Shown in pieces: positions 28,682 through 37,247 of a stretch of 64,000 nt of DNA. The notes under the pieces are model-generated. The model did no database searches. It saw nothing but the letters and a program-made list of their open reading frames with translations, and had not been told where the DNA came from. The DNA comes from Ignisphaera sp. Its GTDB lineage: Archaea; Thermoproteota; Thermoprotei_A; Sulfolobales; Ignisphaeraceae. Location: positions 186,001-250,000 of the forward strand of contig JAVYNU010000001.1 of NCBI GenBank assembly GCA_038735125.1. Reading direction: 5' to 3'. Both the position numbers and the translations under genes were made by a program. How positions within the stretch are numbered: position 1 is the stretch's first letter; each line of letters opens with the position of its first letter.

Positions 28682-28726
28682 TGAGTGTGGTGGGCTCTGA
28701 TAGATGATGTCATGAATCCTCACTGA
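28678..28726 (+). ncRNA. C/D-box sRNA candidate overlapping lrp stop
   Basis: C box GTGATGA (28678-28684), D' CTGA (28697-28700), C' GATGATG (28703-28709), D CTGA (28723-28726). Both C and both D boxes match consensus; guides are 28685-28696 and 28710-28722, 12 and 13 nt. The C box includes the lrp stop codon, and the RNA ends 18 bases before the start of the helicase gene, so it may be released from an lrp-helicase transcript. Methylation targets not determined. Confidence 0.65.
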
Positions 28727-28743
28727 TTTTCATGGTGATAATT

Positions 28744-31700
28744 ATGAATATTATTGACAGTGAAAGATTCCTTCACGACCTTGGATATGACTACATAAAA
28801 GAGGTTGAACCTTCTCTCGAACCACCGATAACACACATAGCTTTTAAGGATGTTGTACCTGAGTTCAAAGAACATGGTATTTGGCTTGCAGATAAGCCTC
28901 TCTATGAGCATCAATATAAAGCACTAGAATCTCTAATGAGGGGAGAAAACCTAGTCCTTATTTCTGGAACAGGCTCTGGCAAGACAGAGGCATGGTTTCT
29001 ATACTTCTATAAGAGATTTAAAGAGGGCAAATTCAAGACAATAGCTGTTTACCCAACACTTGCTCTTGCAAACGACCAGATCAATAGAATATCTATTTAC
29101 TGCAAAGCAATTGGTGCAAAAGCGGTGCAACTTGATGCAGTTAACAGAGATGAGATGACAAAAAGATTTGGTGTTCAAGGCGTTAGAAAAGCTGTTGGCG
29201 AAGCTGATATAGTTATTACAAACCCTGCTTTTCTCTTTCATGAACTAAAAAAATATTTGGTTAGACCCCAGTCCTCACTTCTCTATAGCCTATTTAAAAA
29301 GGTTAACATGATTATATTTGATGAGCTTGATTTCTATACCCCCAGAGGTATAGCATTACTCCTTGCTCTTATTGAAATTCTTGCAGAAACAAGTGATGAA
29401 AAACCGCAGATAGTTGTTTTAACAGCCACGTTAGCTAATCCTGATGAGATGTGTACATATCTTAGGGAGAAAACCGGAAGAGTCTGTAGCATTGTAGAAG
29501 GAAAACCGTTTAGAGTTGAAAATAGACTTTACATAATCTTAGGAAAGGATCTATATAGTGCTTGGAATAAGCTAAGAGAGGTAAAAAACATTATTACGAA
29601 AAAAGAGGTTCCAGAGGATATCGTTAGGGCGTTAGAGGACTTCGATTTCTTCAAAAAGAACGCGTACAAGGTCCTTCAATTCCTTGAGGCACTTGGCATA
29701 CAGACCCCCTCTATCTCTCTAAACATATATGAGATCTTATCAAAGTACTCTACAGACCATGGCGTTACACTTGTCTTCGCAAAAAGCATTGCAAGAGCAG
29801 AAGAGATAGCAAAAACCCTAAGAGAGAGCATAGGGGATAAGGTTGCGGCACACCACCACCTAATATCAAAGGATCTAAGAAAAACCATTGAAGATAAGGC
29901 AAGAAGGGGAGAGATAAAAATCGTTGTAAGCCCAAGAACACTTATGCAAGGGATAGACATAGGGACAATAGTTAGGGTTGTGCACATAGGTCTGCCAGAG
30001 AATGTCAGGGAATATCTCCAGAGAGAGGGTAGAAAAGGAAGACGCAGAGAAATACCATTTACAGAGACCATTGTAATACCATCTTCGCGATGGGACTGGG
30101 AGCTACTCTCTAAAGGATTCCAAGCATTCGAGAAATGGCTTTCACTACCCCTAGAAAAAACTGTTATAAATCCTAGAAACAAATACATCGCATTATTTAA
30201 AGGTATTGCAAAAATCCTTTCGCCTTGGTACAAATCAGAACTTACAAAAGAAGAATATGAAACCTTGGCAAGTATTGGTGTCATTAGGAAAGACAATTCT
30301 GTGAGCATTAGAAGAGCTCAATGGATTTGGGAGAGAATAAACTTCTACGAGTTTGGACCACCATATGGAATCAAAAGGTATTTGGAGCATGGAGAGGGCT
30401 CTATAAGGCCTCTCGAGCCTATAGGACATTGCGACCTTGTTGAAAGATTTCAGATAGGTTGTCTAGACCCATCTGAAGATGCTATGGTTATCAGGATTGA
30501 TAGTGGTAAGAGCTCAAGGATTGTGAGAAGCGTTGTTGAAAAACCATTATCAAAGATAAACATATTTTCTCACGATGCATTAGCAGAGGCTTTTGAGGAG
30601 TACAAATATATTAAGATGAGGTGGGGAGAGGAGGCATCATTTCTAAGAGATATAGCAAGGGGTAAGCTACATAGCTATGTCCTAGCAATTGTATACACAC
30701 CTAGAAGTGGGTTTGGAGAGCTGAAGAAAATTCCTAATAGGGTTCTATGGCATTTAATATCAAGTAAGCCGAGAATTGCTAGAGCAGGTGATAGATACTT
30801 TGTAACTTATGATAGGAAGGTTATATATGTTCCTGTTAGCACATTTGGAGAATATAGAGATTTCACCTATGGCATGCTCTTTGACGTTGACGACAGAGAG
30901 GATTCAACATTACTTAGAATGGGTTTAGCATTTCTCATGATAGTTCTTAGAAAAGTGTTTGGAATACCATTTGAAACTATTATGTATAGCGTTGAGAAGA
31001 TTGGTGAGAAGAAATTCTTCTCTCTTCACGAGCCTGAGGCGGCCGGGCTTTTGGAAAACATTGATTGGATTGGCGTTAGGAAAGCTTTGGAGGGATACAA
31101 GCCAGATGATCTTGATATTGTACTTCTCTCACAACTAGATGAAATAGCATACAGTGATTTGATTAATCTGGGAATAGATTTTACTGTGTTAAGAGATGTT
31201 GCTATGAGGATAGTTGACTATATCACATTGAAGAATAAAATGAGGGCCATGTTTGGTGGAAGAAGGATTATTGTTTCAAAGCCAAGTAAGGCACTTAGAT
31301 ACATTTCTTTAGAGGCTCTCTCCCTTGTTTTAGAGGAAGAGCCATTGCCAAAGGTATTGACAGGGTTGGCATACTTTGATGGAGAAGAGGAGAATGTTGC
31401 TGCTGATATATATATAAAGTATCCATTTACCCCTCCACCTAAGTCTCTGAGGGAATTTGAAGAGAGAATTGAGGAGGCAATATACTACTCCGACTTTAAA
31501 TTAATAGTCTATGATAAGGAGACTCTAAGCAATGAACTAAAGATGGCAAACTTGAAGAGGTTGGCCACCATAGTCAAGGAAAATGCTATTGAGGTGAGGC
31601 AAGAGATAACTAAGCTAGGTATTGACGCCCCATCGTTGCTGACCATAGCTGAAAGCCTTAGTATCGAAGATCCTGCTTTCCAAGATTCTACCTCAAAGTT

Positions 31701-31851
31701 TCTAGAGGCGTATAAAACTCTACATGAAGGGAAAGACGAGAATCTGTTAGGAATCTCTATGGATAAGTTAAAGGATTTTGTTATGGCGAGGGCAAAAATT
31801 GTTTATTTAACACATCTAGTCATCTCTTCAATTAATCCTCCCCCATTATAA
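28744..31851 (+). CDS. Large DExH-box superfamily 2 helicase
   Basis: A 1,035-1,036-residue protein. Walker A SGTGSGKT at residues 74-81, motif II FDELDFY near 195, motif III TATLANP, motif VI YLQREGRKGRRRE near 425. N-terminal preamble includes the Q-motif-like LYEHQYKALE. The first 450 residues resemble Lhr/Hrq1-like and DUF1998-type helicases; the long C-terminal half has no zinc-cysteine cluster and I cannot assign it. Substrate (DNA or RNA) is unknown. ATG 28744 (MNIIDSERF) is preferred to ATG 28732. Directly downstream of lrp and an sRNA. Confidence 0.8.
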   Translation: MNIIDSERFLHDLGYDYIKEVEPSLEPPITHIAFKDVVPEFKEHGIWLADKPLYEHQYKALESLMRGENLVLISGTGSGKTEAWFLYFYKRFKEGKFKTIAVYPTLALANDQINRISIYCKAIGAKAVQLDAVNRDEMTKRFGVQGVRKAVGEADIVITNPAFLFHELKKYLVRPQSSLLYSLFKKVNMIIFDELDFYTPRGIALLLALIEILAETSDEKPQIVVLTATLANPDEMCTYLREKTGRVCSIVEGKPFRVENRLYIILGKDLYSAWNKLREVKNIITKKEVPEDIVRALEDFDFFKKNAYKVLQFLEALGIQTPSISLNIYEILSKYSTDHGVTLVFAKSIARAEEIAKTLRESIGDKVAAHHHLISKDLRKTIEDKARRGEIKIVVSPRTLMQGIDIGTIVRVVHIGLPENVREYLQREGRKGRRREIPFTETIVIPSSRWDWELLSKGFQAFEKWLSLPLEKTVINPRNKYIALFKGIAKILSPWYKSELTKEEYETLASIGVIRKDNSVSIRRAQWIWERINFYEFGPPYGIKRYLEHGEGSIRPLEPIGHCDLVERFQIGCLDPSEDAMVIRIDSGKSSRIVRSVVEKPLSKINIFSHDALAEAFEEYKYIKMRWGEEASFLRDIARGKLHSYVLAIVYTPRSGFGELKKIPNRVLWHLISSKPRIARAGDRYFVTYDRKVIYVPVSTFGEYRDFTYGMLFDVDDREDSTLLRMGLAFLMIVLRKVFGIPFETIMYSVEKIGEKKFFSLHEPEAAGLLENIDWIGVRKALEGYKPDDLDIVLLSQLDEIAYSDLINLGIDFTVLRDVAMRIVDYITLKNKMRAMFGGRRIIVSKPSKALRYISLEALSLVLEEEPLPKVLTGLAYFDGEEENVAADIYIKYPFTPPPKSLREFEERIEEAIYYSDFKLIVYDKETLSNELKMANLKRLATIVKENAIEVRQEITKLGIDAPSLLTIAESLSIEDPAFQDSTSKFLEAYKTLHEGKDENLLGISMDKLKDFVMARAKIVYLTHLVISSINPPPL

Positions 31852-31899
31852 CTAAAATTTATTAGGCTTTACAAATAGTAGTCTTGTATATCACTATAG

Positions 31900-32481
31900 G
31901 TGAAGTTATTGAGTAGAACAGTCTCATTCAAGCGTCTTGACAGCTCTTCACGGCATGGAATATATCTTTACAATCCTGAAACTGAAGCATGGGAACTCCT
32001 AAGAAGTGATGGAAATGCCTTTGAACCACTTGGAAAGGGTGTATATGTTATATATTTTGACAATGCGAGATGCTCTGCATGCAAAAGATATGATGAAATT
32101 TGGTATCCATTTGTTGAAAAATGGGCCAAGGAGAAGGATAAGGACACTAAATTTGTTATAGTATTCTGTGAATGGTTTGCGAGAGAATGCAAATCCTCTG
32201 CAGCTGCTGAATCATTTAAGAAATTCGATGTTCATGCATCGCCAACAACAATTGTTCTATATGCTGACGACAGTAATGCCATTAAATATCAGGAGAAGTA
32301 TGAGGGAGTAATGTATGAGTTCGAACTTAAGCTCATTCTCGAAAAATTCGTTGAAAGAGCGCTCAAGGCTATGAGAGGAGAAAAAGTATCCCCACCAATA
32401 TCGAAAGAGAGTGGCAAGTCCCTAGAAGATCTCATAATGCAGATATTAAAGGCTTTGACGCTGGGCGAGAAGAAGGACTAA
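31900..32481 (+). CDS. Thioredoxin-fold protein with CSAC motif
   Basis: A 193-residue protein with a central thioredoxin-like domain: beta strand YVIYFDNARCSACKRYDEIW holds the redox motif CSAC at about residues 58-61 (CxxC), and ASPTTIVLY at about 110-118 supplies the cis-Pro. The N-terminal 45 residues are unusual and the C-terminus is helical. No signal peptide, so it is cytoplasmic. Likely a disulfide oxidoreductase; partner unknown. Start GTG 31900. Its stop overlaps the convergent Lrp gene by 4 nt. Confidence 0.7.
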   Translation: MKLLSRTVSFKRLDSSSRHGIYLYNPETEAWELLRSDGNAFEPLGKGVYVIYFDNARCSACKRYDEIWYPFVEKWAKEKDKDTKFVIVFCEWFARECKSSAAAESFKKFDVHASPTTIVLYADDSNAIKYQEKYEGVMYEFELKLILEKFVERALKAMRGEKVSPPISKESGKSLEDLIMQILKALTLGEKKD

Positions 32482-32933
32482 TCTATGTAGAACCCCTTCT
32501 CTATGTCTTTTATAGTCTTCAGCACTATGGCTGGGCAAACCCTTTTCACTCCATCTAATTCTCCTATCTCTTTATGTATCTTAGCCATCTCCTCTTCATC
32601 TCTAGCCCATATAATGGTCATTAATGGGTGGTCACCTGTTGTTAGCCACAGACCCTTTACATAGTATCTACTTTTGATATTCTCGATTACACTAAACAAC
32701 TTGTCAGGATCCACATCAATTCCTGTTAAAGAGATTACTCTGAACCCTAGACTTCGAGGGTCAACAACTATTGTATATCTCTTTATAACTCTATTCTCAA
32801 GCTTTTTAACCCTCTTAATAACAGCCACATCGCTTAATCCAATCTCCTTTGCAAGCTCTGTATAGGTTATCCTAGCATTTTCGGATAGCCGCTCAATTAT
32901 CTTCTTATCTTTCTCATCAAGCTCCTCACCCAT
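32478..32933 (-). CDS. Lrp/AsnC-family transcription regulator (second)
   Basis: A 151-residue protein with a helix-turn-helix (LDEKDKKIIERLSENARITY, then TELAKEIGLSDVAVIKRVKK) and a RAM-like sensor domain (about 70-145) containing GLWLTTGDHPLMTIIWA. ATG 32933 is preferred to ATG 32984; it overlaps the upstream gene's stop by 8 nt and GAGAG lies just ahead. Translationally coupled to the hypothetical gene 32926-33246. Confidence 0.82.
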   Translation of the reverse strand: MGEELDEKDKKIIERLSENARITYTELAKEIGLSDVAVIKRVKKLENRVIKRYTIVVDPRSLGFRVISLTGIDVDPDKLFSVIENIKSRYYVKGLWLTTGDHPLMTIIWARDEEEMAKIHKEIGELDGVKRVCPAIVLKTIKDIEKGFYID

Positions 32934-33246
32934 TTCTCTCAACACCCCTGACTTTGAATATCCCAATTCTCCGCGGCTCGTCATATTGCTCTGGCTCTAA
33001 AATTTTATCTAGATGTGCTTCTATACCCAGGTCTTTAAGCACATATGCAAAGTCCTCAATCCAGTCATTTACGCCACATGTATAGCAAAAATGACCTTCA
33101 AATGCAACCCACACCTCATCCCCTTCTATCTTCAGTACTTTAGCATTAGACTCTTTTCCTCTATAACTATTATATATCTCTATAGCTTCTTTCAGTAAAT
33201 TGTCTAGATCCTTATTACCTATTCTAAATTTATTATTTTGAATCAT
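32926..33246 (-). CDS. Hypothetical protein with CxxC-containing core
   Basis: Unassigned. 106 residues from ATG 33246 (MIQNNKFRIG), supported by GGAGG six bases upstream; the frame is open further up to 33324 but lacks a ribosome-binding site there. The core EVWVAFEGHFCYTCGVNDW has a single CYTC motif that could bind metal or act in redox. Ends inside the start of the Lrp gene, suggesting that Lrp controls or senses something linked to it. Confidence 0.6.
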   Translation of the reverse strand: MIQNNKFRIGNKDLDNLLKEAIEIYNSYRGKESNAKVLKIEGDEVWVAFEGHFCYTCGVNDWIEDFAYVLKDLGIEAHLDKILEPEQYDEPRRIGIFKVRGVERNG

Positions 33247-33362
33247 TTTTAGCCTCCAAATATTTTTTCTTATCTTGCTTTTAGACTTTTTCAATTTGAA
33301 TACATTGCCTATATTTTGTCTCAAATAAGATGCTATAAGCCAGATGTTTTGAGAAAAATTGT

Positions 33363-34571
33363 TTAGAGCTCTTGGGCTAGTTTTTCAACACCTTCTCTCA
33401 ATCTCTCTATATTGTCTAGCAATCTACCACTTCTAAATTCTATAACATCCACTACTTTGAATCCCGCTGACTGCAGAACAGTTGCAATCTTCTTTCCTGC
33501 TACAGCCCCCCAACCATAATTAGATGCTACAAGAACTTTTTTATTCTTTGGGGTCTTGGCTATTAAAAGCTCTATTAAATACTTCGCATAGGGAAACACA
33601 TCTGCATCATATGTCGCTGTAGCTAATACCACTGCTTCTGCATCCAGAAGATCCCCAAGCATATCACTTACAAGATCTCTGTGTACATCTGTGAACTTAT
33701 AAATTCTAATTGTATTGAAGAGTTTTGAGGCTTCGCTAACAATAGTATCGATCATCTCTTTTATGAAGCCGTACATCGATGTGTACACAACCACAAGCTT
33801 TCCTTTAACACCTTTTCTGCTTGACCAAGATTCATATAGCTCAACTATTTTTTGAGCATTTCTCCACAAAGGTCCATGTGCTGGTGCAACAATTTTTGTC
33901 CTTTCGATAACCTCTCCAAGTTTCTGCATTGCTTTAGCGACCCAGTCTATGTAATGACCAATTATATCTGCAAAATACTTTTGTGCATACCATAAAAACC
34001 TTTCCTGCTCTTCTCTTGGCATATCATCGAAGAATATAGAGGATGGTATTCCGAATGATCCAAAAGCATCACATGTGAATAACACCTCATTGTTATATAG
34101 GCTAACTATGGTCTCGGGCCAGTGAAGCCATGGAACATGGTAAAACTTTATTGTGCTATTACCAACCTTCATCTCCGTTTCAGATGCAATGGGATAAAAG
34201 TTTACGTCGACACCATAGAAACTCTTTATCAAATCCCTTGTAAGCGGATGTCCAACGATCTTCGCTTTATTGCTTAAATGGGGTATTAATTGCTTTAGCG
34301 AGCCGCTATGATCAGGCTCCATATGATGTACAATAAGATATTCGATGTCTTTTAAATCGACAAATTTTCTTAACTCCTCTAAAAACATTTCACCATAGCT
34401 ATACTTCCAGCCATCAACAAGTATTGTCGCATTTTGCTCCAATATTAGATAGGCATTGTATGTAACTCCCTCTGGTATCTCCCACAATGATTCAAAATAC
34501 CATGTCTCATCATCTTGAAGTTGAAGTAAAATGATGTTGTCCTTAATCTTGTTACTGTAGATTTTAACCAT
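33363..34571 (-). CDS. fprA: A-type flavoprotein (flavodiiron protein)
   Basis: A 402-residue O2- or NO-reducing enzyme. The N-terminal metallo-beta-lactamase domain carries the diiron ligands HHMEPDHSG (H-x-E-x-D-H, residues about 81-89), HVPWLHWPET (about 142-151) and FTCDAFGSFG. The C-terminal flavodoxin domain begins at about residue 255 with VVVYTSMYGF for FMN, and VLVASNYGWGAVAG near 345. It detoxifies O2 in anaerobes, with electrons from rubredoxin or ferredoxin. ATG 34571 opens the domain correctly. Stands alone, divergent from the CDF exporter. Confidence 0.92.
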   Translation of the reverse strand: MVKIYSNKIKDNIILLQLQDDETWYFESLWEIPEGVTYNAYLILEQNATILVDGWKYSYGEMFLEELRKFVDLKDIEYLIVHHMEPDHSGSLKQLIPHLSNKAKIVGHPLTRDLIKSFYGVDVNFYPIASETEMKVGNSTIKFYHVPWLHWPETIVSLYNNEVLFTCDAFGSFGIPSSIFFDDMPREEQERFLWYAQKYFADIIGHYIDWVAKAMQKLGEVIERTKIVAPAHGPLWRNAQKIVELYESWSSRKGVKGKLVVVYTSMYGFIKEMIDTIVSEASKLFNTIRIYKFTDVHRDLVSDMLGDLLDAEAVVLATATYDADVFPYAKYLIELLIAKTPKNKKVLVASNYGWGAVAGKKIATVLQSAGFKVVDVIEFRSGRLLDNIERLREGVEKLAQEL

Positions 34572-34725
34572 GGATCTACCCCAAAGATTATTAAAAGATT
34601 TTCAGACACTAACAATTAAGCACGCCATATATAAAAATGTATCACCTAGTGCCATACTTCTCAATCTCCAACAAATTTAAATCAGATACAAGTTTATAAT
34701 CCCAACAAACTATTTTGTCATAAAG

Positions 34726-35631
34726 GTGTACTCTGAAGAAATGCACCATATATATGCCTCATTTGTTATCAATGCTGCGACATTGATCCTAAAAGTAATT
34801 GGTTTTATTGGCACGAACTCAGCTTCCCTTATAGCTGATATAATAAATGATTGTGGCGATACAATTGGACTGGGGTTGATAATTTTTGGTGTGATTATTG
34901 CTAATAGAAAGAAAAATACTATTGCATATCCTTTTGGGATGAGCAGAGCTCTTTACGTCATTGGCTTAATATCTGTATCCATTATAGGTGGTTTTCTATT
35001 TGCAACATCATTCATAAACTCTATCTATGCTTTCACAAGCCATAGAGCAATAAATTCTAATCCCAGATCAATAACACTTGTTCTAATAGCTTTAATACTG
35101 AATAGTTCTAACATTATGTTCATATTCAAAGCAAGGAAAGGCTTTGACATTGCAACAGCCGTTACCTTACTGGATGGCTTTGCTGATATAAGTGGTAATC
35201 TGATAGCTTTCATATCCATTGCTACAGCAAATCCTATTATTGATTCAATTGGAAGCTTTATTATAACTATAATTGTTTTGATGTCCTCCATAGCGGTTGG
35301 TTATAGGTACTATCTAATGCTGATAGGTAGGGCGCCACCTAAAGAAGAGATGCTAAAAATGGTCAATGCTGCTTTATCTGTTCCAGGGGTGTTAGATGTT
35401 AATGAATTGAGAGCCGTTATGCTAACAGAAGATGAGTATCTGGTTATTCTCGAAGTTGAGGTAGGAGAAGACACCAAGATAAAGGATATAGAGGCCTTCA
35501 ACAGACAAATAGAGATGAAAATTAGAAAAGCTGTTCCAAGAGCAAAACATGTAGTCATAGAATTTGTGTCCAAAAGAAAGGAGCCTCCAACATACAGAAA
35601 GATAATAGAGGAAATAAAAGGTTTGAGATAG
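34726..35631 (+). CDS. Cation diffusion facilitator metal exporter
   Basis: A 301-residue CDF (cation efflux) protein with six predicted transmembrane helices in about residues 10-195 and a cytoplasmic C-terminal domain (about 205-290). The metal site is built from DIINDCGD in TM2 (about 38-45) and LLDGFADISGN in TM5 (about 147-157). It lacks the His-rich loop of Zn-specific members, so Zn, Fe or Mn cannot be told apart. Start GTG 34726 fits a leaderless transcript from TATA TTTATAA (about 34692-34698); ATG 34741 is the alternative. Confidence 0.88.
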   Translation: MYSEEMHHIYASFVINAATLILKVIGFIGTNSASLIADIINDCGDTIGLGLIIFGVIIANRKKNTIAYPFGMSRALYVIGLISVSIIGGFLFATSFINSIYAFTSHRAINSNPRSITLVLIALILNSSNIMFIFKARKGFDIATAVTLLDGFADISGNLIAFISIATANPIIDSIGSFIITIIVLMSSIAVGYRYYLMLIGRAPPKEEMLKMVNAALSVPGVLDVNELRAVMLTEDEYLVILEVEVGEDTKIKDIEAFNRQIEMKIRKAVPRAKHVVIEFVSKRKEPPTYRKIIEEIKGLR

Positions 35632-35752
35632 TGCTATAGATCTAGACAAAACCCTCTATTCCATATAGAAGATTGTATATGTCATAGCTATGATCACAAC
35701 AATTAAATGTAGATAAATGAGGAATAACCCCAAACAGCTCCCTATTATAACA
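35632..35752. other. Convergent intergenic gap
   Basis: About 120 nt of AT-rich sequence between two convergent genes. No RNA motif, repeat or reading frame of note. Confidence 0.5.
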
Positions 35753-36547
35753 CTATTGTAACATCTTTGCGGTATCCTCTACACTTGCACCCCTATGTAT
35801 AATCTCTCTAAGCGCCTTAACCAACTTCTCAGGGTCTTTCGACTTAAAGATTTTTCTACCAAATGCTATCCCAGACAACCCAGCTTCCACAGCTATTTTC
35901 GCCAACCTTAAAACATCAATTGGAGATGCTGCTTCTCCTCCGGCTAAGACAATAGGGGTATTTGCCGATGCCCTAACCACTTCCATCATAAACTTTGTGT
36001 CTGGAGGCAGATACGCTTTAACCATATCAGCACCAAGTTCTATAGCAATTCTCACAGCCCTTAGCACACCCTCTGGATCATCAAAACTCTTGAACCTATC
36101 TAAAGATGGAAAAACTTCTACCACACATGGGATCCCACATCTATCAGCTGAGTCACAAATCCTGCTCACAGCCTCAATGCTTGTTGACTCATATTTTCCA
36201 CCAACATATAAGGATGCTATAACAGCATCAGCACCAAAAGAAGCAGCTGTTTCAACGCCATAGGTATGTGCTTCGATTAGCCCCCTATCCCTATTAAATA
36301 GTGAAAGAGCTGTAACCCTAGCTATAATCCCTACCCTGCCAGCAATTTCCTTATAGACCCTTTTGATGATACCCAGTTGAAGAATTAGTGCATCGGCACC
36401 CCCTCTAACAACTGCTTTCACAATACCAAAAATATCCTCAAGCCCCTCAACCATTCCATAGCCTCCATGATCAAGCGCCACTATAAGAGCTTTTTCTGTA
36501 TCAGGATTCAATATCCTATGCAACCTTATGTATTTGCCCACATACAT
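35753..36547 (-). CDS. DhnA/FbaB-type class I aldolase
   Basis: A 264-residue TIM barrel of the archaeal class I fructose-bisphosphate aldolase / ADH-synthase (2-amino-3,7-dideoxy-D-threo-hept-6-ulosonate synthase) family. VALDHGGYGM at about 22-31 and the Schiff-base lysine in GADMVKAYLPPDT at about 168-180 are present, as is the phosphate motif VLAGGEA, GIAFGRKIFKS. FBP aldolase and the shikimate-route enzyme cannot be separated from motifs. ATG 36547 (MYVGKYIRLHRI) is the usual family start; the frame is open to 36616. Lies just downstream of the tRNA-Asp gene on the same strand. Confidence 0.8.
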   Translation of the reverse strand: MYVGKYIRLHRILNPDTEKALIVALDHGGYGMVEGLEDIFGIVKAVVRGGADALILQLGIIKRVYKEIAGRVGIIARVTALSLFNRDRGLIEAHTYGVETAASFGADAVIASLYVGGKYESTSIEAVSRICDSADRCGIPCVVEVFPSLDRFKSFDDPEGVLRAVRIAIELGADMVKAYLPPDTKFMMEVVRASANTPIVLAGGEAASPIDVLRLAKIAVEAGLSGIAFGRKIFKSKDPEKLVKALREIIHRGASVEDTAKMLQ

Positions 36548-36638
36548 GTTTAAGCCCTTTAGCATGCTACAAAAGATCGAAACTAGTTTAGATCCGAAAT
36601 ATGGATATGCCAGCAACTGAATATATAAATTAATAATT

Positions 36639-37166
36639 TGGCGCCGCGGCCGGGATTTGAACCCGGGTCACGGGCTTTCTATATGTCCCCTCCCCGCCTT
36701 GTTTTCTAAATCTAAATTTTTTCTTACAGCGCTTATAAATGTTTCTATCTTGCTTCTAATATCCTTGTCATTTATCCTTATCTGACAAATTCCGAATATA
36801 TTTCTACGTCTTATCTTTTTCACCTTTCTCCTATATGGATATATCTTGATATGATCATAATCAACACCTATTTTTCTATGCCAGAATTCCACTATATCAG
36901 GAACGGCGATTTGAGCTACTTCGAGGTTGAACGTTATATAAATAAATCTTATTACGCGGTATCCCTAACTCGTTTATAAGAAAATCGTAAACTATCTTGA
37001 TTATCTGTGGATCAGTATTGGTGAACGTAAACCTACCTTGATTTTTATACTTTTGTTTACCAAAACTCCCTTCAGCTACTATAAGTCCAGCAACAAATAA
37101 TGAAGAGGGCGGCGGGGAGGGGGCATATGACAGGCCCGCATAATAGCCGGGCTATACTACCGCGGC
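36639..37166 (-). tRNA. tRNA-Asp (GUC) split by a 451-nt BHB intron
   Basis: Exon 1 is 37128-37166 (39 nt, acceptor GCCGCGG). Exon 2 is 36639-36676, with T-arm CCGGG-TTCAAAT-CCCGG, acceptor CCGCGGC, discriminator G and an encoded CCA (36639-36641). Joined, they give the anticodon stem CGGGC/GCCCG and loop CTGTCAA, anticodon GUC. The intron is 36677-37127, between nucleotides 37 and 38. The junction forms a textbook bulge-helix-bulge: stem CGGGC/GCCCG, four-bp helix CTGT/ATAG, bulges CAT and AAA, each cleaved after the second base. The intron ends pair over about 16 bp (TATG...CCCCTCCCCGCC with its complement). A TATA-like element at about 37186-37192 precedes the gene. Confidence 0.93.
36668..37127 (-). 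pseudogene. LAGLIDADG homing endonuclease frame inside the tRNA-Asp intron, frameshifted
   Basis: Read 5' to 3' on minus, the first frame (37127 to stop TGA 36897-36899) encodes LFVAGLIVAEGSF (37062-37100), a clear LAGLIDADG helix, then GRFTFTNTDPQIIKIVYDF and LGIPRNKIYLY. At about 36935 the homology moves to the +1 frame, ITFNLEVAQIAV, EFWHRKIGVDYD, and RRNIFGICQIRINDKDIRSK, ending at TGA 36668-36670 in exon 2. Joined, it makes a single-motif endonuclease of about 150 residues. No ATG/GTG/TTG precedes the LAGLIDADG part in the intron. Most likely a recently damaged endonuclease gene; a sequencing error or an unusual expression route are alternatives. Confidence 0.8.
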
Positions 37167-37247
37167 ACTAACTTTATTGTTATTGTTTTAAGCTTAAAAG
37201 TTTTTATTGAAAAGATTTTGAATTAAAGCCGTCTTTGGTTAAGGTCT

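Noticed and set aside
36639-37166. Trans-spliced (split) tRNA halves instead of one intron
   Set aside because: Both halves are on the same strand in the correct order, under one promoter, with intron ends pairing and an endonuclease frame between; a cis intron explains everything.
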